Shown: positions 60,013 to 64,000 of the stretch, piece after piece
How the letters are laid out: each line of letters starts with the position of its first letter
Numbering within the stretch: the first letter of the stretch is position 1
Source of the DNA: Flavobacterium azizsancarii
GTDB lineage: Bacteria; Bacteroidota; Bacteroidia; Flavobacteriales; Flavobacteriaceae
NCBI RefSeq assembly: GCF_027980145.1
Contig: NZ_JAMZNK010000005.1
Location: forward strand, 1 to 64,000
DNA length: 64,000 bases
Direction: 5' to 3'
The notes under the pieces: model-generated
The model's database searches: none
Told to the model about the DNA's origin: nothing
Seen by the model: the letters and a program-made list of their open reading frames with translations, nothing else
Program-made: the position numbers and the translations under genes

Positions 60013-61074
60013 TTACAAAAAATATCTCTTCCTAAACCAATAAGCAACATTTACCAAAGCTATCAAAGCAGGAACTTCGACTAAAGGACCAATAACACCT
60101 GCGAATGCCTGACCACTATTAATACCAAAAACACCAATAGCAACGGCAATTGCCAATTCAAAATTATTTCCGGTAGCCGTAAAAGCAATTGCAGTACTTT
60201 TAGAATAATCAGCACCAAAATACTTTCCGGTAAAAAAGCTAATCACAAACATTAATCCAAAATAGAGCATTAATGGAATTGCAATCCGAATCACGTCCAT
60301 CGGAATCTCAACAATTAATTCTCCTTTTAAACTAAACATGAGAACAATAGTAAATAATAATGCAATTAAAGTAACAGGAGAAATAAATGGAATGTATTTA
60401 TTTTGAAACCAATTTTCACCTTTAAGTTTTATTAATCCGTAACGGCTTATAATTCCAAGTGCAAACGGAATCCCTAAATAAATTCCAACACTTTCTGCGA
60501 TCTGAAAAATGCTAATAGTAACATTGAAACCTGTATATCCAAAATAGGGTGGCAGGACAGTGATAAATATATAAGCGTAAACACTATAAAGTAAAACCTG
60601 AAAAATACTGTTTAAAGCAATTAAGCCGGCAGCATATTCCCGGTTTCCATCTGCTAAATCATTCCAGACTACAACCATTGCAATACAACGCGCTAAGCCA
60701 ATCAAGATTAACCCGATCATATATTCAGGATAATCTTTTAAAAATAAGAGCGCTAAAGCAAACATTAAAATTGGTCCAATAATCCAGTTTAAAAATAAAG
60801 AAGCACCCAATACTTTCGTATTTTTAAAAACTTCTCCCATTTTTTCGTACTTCACTTTTGCTAATGGAGGATACATCATCAAAATTAGTCCAATAGCCAA
60901 CGGAATATTAGTTGTACCGTTGGAAAACGAATTAATGAAATTTCCGCTTGATGGAAAAAAGTAACCAATCGAAACACCAATAGCCATGGCGATAAAAATC
61001 CAAAGCGTTAGAAAACGATCAAGAAAACTTAATTTTTTTCTTTCCGCTACAGGATAGCAATGATTAACAGTCAT
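60013..61074 (-). CDS. acr3: Arsenite efflux transporter, ACR3 family
   Basis: Exports arsenite (and perhaps antimonite). 353 residues with about ten spans. [21 protein letters not shown] and [45 protein letters not shown] show the ACR3 signature, including the conserved functional cysteine in GLARCIAMV. The final gene of arsR-DUF6428-arsC-acr3, starting only 1 bp after the arsC-like stop, so all four are one operon. The 3' end is bordered by a TTAG repeat. Confidence 0.94.
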   Translation of the reverse strand: MTVNHCYPVAERKKLSFLDRFLTLWIFIAMAIGVSIGYFFPSSGNFINSFSNGTTNIPLAIGLILMMYPPLAKVKYEKMGEVFKNTKVLGASLFLNWIIGPILMFALALLFLKDYPEYMIGLILIGLARCIAMVVVWNDLADGNREYAAGLIALNSIFQVLLYSVYAYIFITVLPPYFGYTGFNVTISIFQIAESVGIYLGIPFALGIISRYGLIKLKGENWFQNKYIPFISPVTLIALLFTIVLMFSLKGELIVEIPMDVIRIAIPLMLYFGLMFVISFFTGKYFGADYSKSTAIAFTATGNNFELAIAVAIGVFGINSGQAFAGVIGPLVEVPALIALVNVAYWFRKRYFL

Positions 61075-61075
61075 A

Positions 61076-61705
61076 TTATTTTTTTATTTGAGAGAAAACA
61101 TAAAACATTTCAGTGGCAATTTGCAAACTGCGTTCCTGATATTTTTCGGTTTGTTCAATAGTATTATCAAAATCTTTTGGATCTTCATAAGTAATCGCAA
61201 TTCTTTTTTCTGCCCCAGTTATAAAAGGACAGCCGCCATCAGCCTGAGAACAGGTCATGATAGCGGCAAATCTATTTTGAGGATTAAAATCATCATCATA
61301 AGTTTTGGAAAAAACTATAACCGGAATTTCATTTTCAGAGAACTTTATCATGTAAACAGGATTATTTCCTTCAGAAAGCACCTTAATTTTAAAACCTGAT
61401 TTTTCTAATGTTTCAGTAACTTTAGGAAATAACGCAGTAGCTTCGGTTCCGCCAGAATAGCAAAAAATATTTCCAATTCCGTAATAATGAGCCGCGGTTT
61501 GCGCCCAAACTTGTGCTAAGTGGCTTCTTCTCGAATTATGTGTACAAATTAAATTCAACCTGATTTCTTGTTGATAGTCAAATTTCGACTGAACAAACTC
61601 AACAAGTGGCTGCAATGTATCTTTACGATCTTTAGAAATTACTGTAAAATCAAAAGACAAAACTAAAGATTGAATTTTTGGAAATAAAGGGTTCTGATCC
61701 TGCAT
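61076..61705 (-). CDS. LMW-phosphatase-type arsenate reductase-like protein
   Basis: 209 residues. The P-loop CTHNSRRS (C54-x5-R60) and the phosphatase fold place it with low-molecular-weight tyrosine phosphatases and ArsC of the thioredoxin type. Cysteines at the end of [12 protein letters not shown] could serve in a disulfide relay. It would reduce arsenate to arsenite for export by ACR3. The N-terminal 45 residues are an extra helical part. Spacing of 1 bp to acr3. Confidence 0.85.
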   Translation of the reverse strand: MQDQNPLFPKIQSLVLSFDFTVISKDRKDTLQPLVEFVQSKFDYQQEIRLNLICTHNSRRSHLAQVWAQTAAHYYGIGNIFCYSGGTEATALFPKVTETLEKSGFKIKVLSEGNNPVYMIKFSENEIPVIVFSKTYDDDFNPQNRFAAIMTCSQADGGCPFITGAEKRIAITYEDPKDFDNTIEQTEKYQERSLQIATEMFYVFSQIKK

Positions 61706-61723
61706 TTTATAATCTTTTAAAAT

Positions 61724-62197
61724 TTAACAACAACTTCCTCCAGGTGTGCAGGAATTAGCATCATCCGTATTTAATTGAGTCAGTTTAAGTTTTGGTTTTT
61801 CAGACGGAATTCCGCATTGATCCATAGCCAGACAAGCTGTAGTTTTATTTAATAACAGAAAATCCTTTCCGTTAAAACCCAGATCATATTTGCCAATGGT
61901 ATTATTCTGATATTCGACTTCTATTTCAAAATCTTCAATTCCCAAAACTTTTTCAGACAGTTCTATAATATGTACTAATTTTTTAGGTTTTAAACGATGT
62001 TCGTAATCGTTTGCATCCCAAAGCTGAAAGTTCACTACAGTTTCTTTACGTACAACTCCGCCACAATCGATAAAGTTTTTGGTCACCAAACCTACTTCGG
62101 TTACATGAAAATATTCCGGAACAAAGTTTCCATCCGGTAATTGAAAATTTACTGCTTCAACAGTAGTAAGTATGTTTTTAATTTCTGAAAGTTTCAT
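61724..62197 (-). CDS. DUF6428-family protein of the arsenic operon
   Basis: 157 residues without a signal peptide. FVPEYFHVTEVGLVTKNFIDCGGVVRKETVVNFQLW and LKPKKLVHIIELSEKVLGI are the family blocks I associate with DUF6428, a small group repeatedly found beside ars genes. The C terminus CTPGGSCC carries three close cysteines that could bind As(III) or thiols. Separated by 18 bp from both neighbours. Its action is unknown; a chaperone or accessory reductase is a guess. Confidence 0.78.
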   Translation of the reverse strand: MKLSEIKNILTTVEAVNFQLPDGNFVPEYFHVTEVGLVTKNFIDCGGVVRKETVVNFQLWDANDYEHRLKPKKLVHIIELSEKVLGIEDFEIEVEYQNNTIGKYDLGFNGKDFLLLNKTTACLAMDQCGIPSEKPKLKLTQLNTDDANSCTPGGSCC

Positions 62198-62215
62198 AAT
62201 AATTTATTTTAATGG

Positions 62216-62548
62216 TTAACAACATTCGTTTTTTCTTTTTTCTAAATGAAGGTCTATTTGCGTAAAGAAAACTTTGATTTTTTCAAAGCCAACTTCGTTA
62301 ATGCAGTAACATATCGCATTTCCTTCAATATTTCCTTTTATGAGTCCTGCATTCTTTAATTCTTTTAAATGCTGAGAAACTGTTGGCTGCGAAAGCGGTA
62401 ATTCGTTTACGATATCGCCGCAAATACAGGTATTTACCTTAAGCAAATATTCTATAATGGCAATTCTTGCCGGATGCCCCAATGCTTTCGTCAAAATAGC
62501 CAACTCGTTTTGTTTCTCTGTAAAGTGATCTGATTTTGTAGCCCCCAT
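62216..62548 (-). CDS. arsR: ArsR-family repressor
   Basis: 110 residues from ATG 62548; an in-frame TTG seven codons upstream falls in the operator and is not used. Winged-helix SmtB/ArsR fold: [55 protein letters not shown] with the C-x-C metal-sensing cysteines, and the C-terminal ECC. It should release the promoter when bound by arsenite. First gene of the ars operon. A 20-bp symmetric operator lies in front. Confidence 0.92.
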   Translation of the reverse strand: MGATKSDHFTEKQNELAILTKALGHPARIAIIEYLLKVNTCICGDIVNELPLSQPTVSQHLKELKNAGLIKGNIEGNAICYCINEVGFEKIKVFFTQIDLHLEKRKNECC

Positions 62549-62560
62549 CGTTTTATTTTT

Positions 62561-62580
62561 ATATTGCAATATTACGATAT
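62561..62580. promoter_or_regulatory. Probable ArsR operator
   Basis: ATATTGCAATATTACGATAT lies 13 bp upstream of arsR. The first 12 bases (62561-62572) are a perfect palindrome, ATATTGCAATAT, and the rest repeats the theme imperfectly, a layout typical of ArsR sites. The matching -7/-33 boxes could not be placed with confidence. Confidence 0.6.
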
Positions 62581-62634
62581 AGATTGAAGTAAAAAAAGAA
62601 AAAAAATGTTATAATTTTGTTATTTAAGAATATT

Positions 62635-63366
62635 TTAAAAAAGTCTACCGGTCACTATCAGTATAATAGCCATGATTATTAAAAAACAAATTAAAAAAAT
62701 GATGTGACTTAATACCGATAAAAAGAATGCTTTGATTTTTGATATTTTATTAAAAAATTGAATATTAGTCCACATTGTCAGGACAATATCAATTGCATAA
62801 ATAAAACTTGTAGCCTTTTGAATTTCAGGTGTTCCATTATAATAGATCAGCAACGGAAATAATAAGAGATGTGAAAAAAGCTTTTGAGAAGCCTTAAAAG
62901 TATTCAGAACAAAAAGTTCGACAAAATTATAGCCTTGCTTTCTAAAACAAATATAAGTTCCTATGGTAAACAAAGGAATTATAGCAATTGTTATCCATGA
63001 AAAATGCGTAGACATCCATTCGTTGAATTTATTATAATTAAAATCATTATTTGCTGTATTTGATAATGAATTAATATTAAAGTAGTGATACAGAACACCG
63101 TAAAGTGTAGCTAAAATCACTACCAGAGACAAAGGTTTAAAGTGATTCACTCTCTTTCCTTCGATAAATTCCCTGACAGAATCTCCGGGCCTTGTAAATA
63201 ATTGCTTTAAAGAATAAAGAATCCCTTTGTCAAAATACAATAAGCCATGCTGTATATCATGCCATAAAAAATGCCCATTTATTTTATGCGTTTCTGCAGG
63301 CTGGCCACAATTATTACAATAATGCCCTTTGTAAGTTTGATGGCAATTTTTACAGATGATCTCCAT
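62635..63366 (-). CDS. DUF3667 membrane protein with zinc ribbon
   Basis: 243 residues. The N terminus has a zinc ribbon (CKNCHQTYKGHYCNNCGQ). DIQHGLLYFDKGILYSLKQLFTRPGDSVREFIEGKRVNHFKPLSLVVILATLYG is the DUF3667 block, and about five membrane spans follow. Function not known. It is 13 bp after the DoxX gene on the same strand, so they are likely co-transcribed. Confidence 0.86.
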   Translation of the reverse strand: MEIICKNCHQTYKGHYCNNCGQPAETHKINGHFLWHDIQHGLLYFDKGILYSLKQLFTRPGDSVREFIEGKRVNHFKPLSLVVILATLYGVLYHYFNINSLSNTANNDFNYNKFNEWMSTHFSWITIAIIPLFTIGTYICFRKQGYNFVELFVLNTFKASQKLFSHLLLFPLLIYYNGTPEIQKATSFIYAIDIVLTMWTNIQFFNKISKIKAFFLSVLSHIIFLICFLIIMAIILIVTGRLF

Positions 63367-63379
63367 TCTCAGTTATATT

Positions 63380-63766
63380 TTATTTGATTGTGCTTTTTGC
63401 AAATCCTTGAGGATACATAATCGCAAGTAAAACAATAATGAGTAAAAAATTATATTCCATACCGTTTCTTCCGCCGCCAACAACAAACCAGCCTTCTTGA
63501 AAATGAACGAGTATAATTCCCATTATCAGTACAAAAATAGTTACAAATCCGGCAAGCTTAATATATTTATTCAAAACTAAAAGTATTGCAGCTATAATAT
63601 GCGACAATTTAATTAGCCAGGCGATAACAACACCAAAAGGAGCAAAACCAATCTGGTTGAGATATAAATTCCCAAAATCATTAATTCCGTTATTAAATAT
63701 CCCCAAAACAGAGTGGGAGAGAAGAATAATAGCAACTGCAAGTCGTAAAATCAAAGTTCCGTTCAT
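63380..63766 (-). CDS. DoxX-family membrane protein
   Basis: 128 residues with four membrane spans: LILRLAVAIILLSHSVLGIF, IAWLIKLSHIIAAILLVLNKY, LAGFVTIFVLIMGIILVH and NFLLIIVLLAIMYP. The loop with FQEGWFVVGGGRNGMEYN is typical of DoxX-like proteins. The function is uncertain; some DoxX proteins are quinone oxidoreductase subunits. Co-directional with the DUF3667 gene. Confidence 0.83.
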   Translation of the reverse strand: MNGTLILRLAVAIILLSHSVLGIFNNGINDFGNLYLNQIGFAPFGVVIAWLIKLSHIIAAILLVLNKYIKLAGFVTIFVLIMGIILVHFQEGWFVVGGGRNGMEYNFLLIIVLLAIMYPQGFAKSTIK

Positions 63767-63813
63767 GATTTAACTGGTTTTGGTTTAGTGGTAGTTATCT
63801 GTATTAAAAATAA

Positions 63814-63849
63814 TAAAAAAGCGCATATTAAAATAAATTAATATGCGCT
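63814..63849 (-). terminator. Intrinsic terminator of the following anti-sigma gene
   Basis: On the minus strand AGCGCATATTAA pairs perfectly with TTAATATGCGCT (12 bp) with a T run after it, 24 bp beyond the stop at 63874. Confidence 0.88.
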
Positions 63850-63873
63850 CAGATATTTATGCTAAATTTAGTT

Positions 63874-64000
63874 TTAAACTTTTCCTAATGTATACAATTG
63901 CGTCATTGTAGGAGTTAAACTTCCTCCTGCAGGTTCAAGAGTAATACCAAAAGCTTCTGCTGAATCTGTTTGGCTTACTGCAAATATTTTTTGATTATTT
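63874..64000 (-). CDS. Anti-sigma factor (RskA-like), C-terminal end only
   Basis: The frame at the window edge reads NQKIFAVSQTDSAEAFGITL, EPAGGSLTPTMTQLYTLGKV and stop. The AEAFGITLEPAGGS...PT...LYTLGKV end is the typical C terminus of the RskA (anti-sigma-K) domain, the periplasmic part of a membrane anti-sigma factor. Its sigma gene would lie beyond the window. Confidence 0.78.
   Translation of the reverse strand, partial: NNQKIFAVSQTDSAEAFGITLEPAGGSLTPTMTQLYTLGKV

Overview
The window is a chromosomal stretch from a Flavobacterium-like member of the Bacteroidota. The reasons are the low GC content, the 3' end of a 5S rRNA of flavobacterial type, promoters of the TTTG / TAnnTTTG kind (best case in front of rpsA), and many families typical of this phylum: GIN-domain and DUF4097-like surface proteins behind an ECF sigma factor, M56 proteases behind a BlaI repressor, DUF2911, DUF6252, DUF3667, a fused ResB-CcsA protein and a PIG-L deacetylase paired with a sodium symporter. 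No phage, insertion sequence with transposase, CRISPR array, integrase or tRNA gene was seen. The name Flavobacterium is an inference from these traits.

Layout. 1-790: end of an rRNA operon, its terminator, a tandem repeat and a dispersed repeat. 790-2349: endonuclease III and an alpha/beta hydrolase, leftward. 2488-9728: glycogen cluster glgA-glgC-glgB, then a GH31 alpha-glucosidase. 9815-12110: M48 lipoprotein protease and a UMF1-type MFS transporter. 12199-15204: leftward ECF sigma / membrane regulator / two secreted beta-repeat proteins. 15402-16400: a decayed DUF6252 lipoprotein gene. 16641-23155: Lon, two tandem L,D-transpeptidase-like proteins, Cmk and a nucleoside permease. 23223-25623: broken DctP-type binding protein gene, a HExxH protein and an unknown exported protein. 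25986-27764: ribosomal protein S1. 28067-31580: ExbD-like protein, CDF metal exporter, fasciclin protein, RhtA-like exporter and a 46-residue protein. 31719-35643: BlaI repressor plus two tandem M56 membrane proteases with unusual C-terminal tails. 35889-42796: MFS exporter, DUF1684, TatD, TcdA, HAD phosphatase, DUF2911 and small membrane or secreted proteins. 42815-47205: PIG-L deacetylase, a 35-residue membrane protein and a sodium:solute symporter. 47384-54709: His/Asp-rich secreted protein, POTRA/beta-barrel outer membrane protein, AI-2E permease, and a chain of MscS, Maf, UbiA, KdsC-like and DUF2520 genes. 55093-59104: cytochrome c biogenesis fusion protein and a SUKH-like protein. 60013-62580: arsenic operon arsR-DUF6428-arsC-acr3. 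62635-64000: DUF3667, DoxX and the 3' end of an anti-sigma (RskA-like) gene.

The most interesting parts are: (a) the BlaI/M56 locus, where two near-twin membrane proteases share a sensor-like periplasmic segment but end either in a TonB-receptor plug-like module or in a proline-rich stalk plus long coiled coil, under a promoter overlapped by two dyads exactly 20 bp apart; (b) a rich set of intergenic repeats, including a five-copy hairpin element, two MITE-like elements with terminal inverted repeats, and a tandem array made from the 3' end of a tatD-family gene; (c) two unannotated small genes of 35 and 46 codons; and (d) two pseudogenes whose lesions are almost all explained by single-base changes in homopolymer runs, so assembly error must be excluded.

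All calls come from reading the sequence and from memory of protein families. No database search was run, and paralog similarity was judged by eye.
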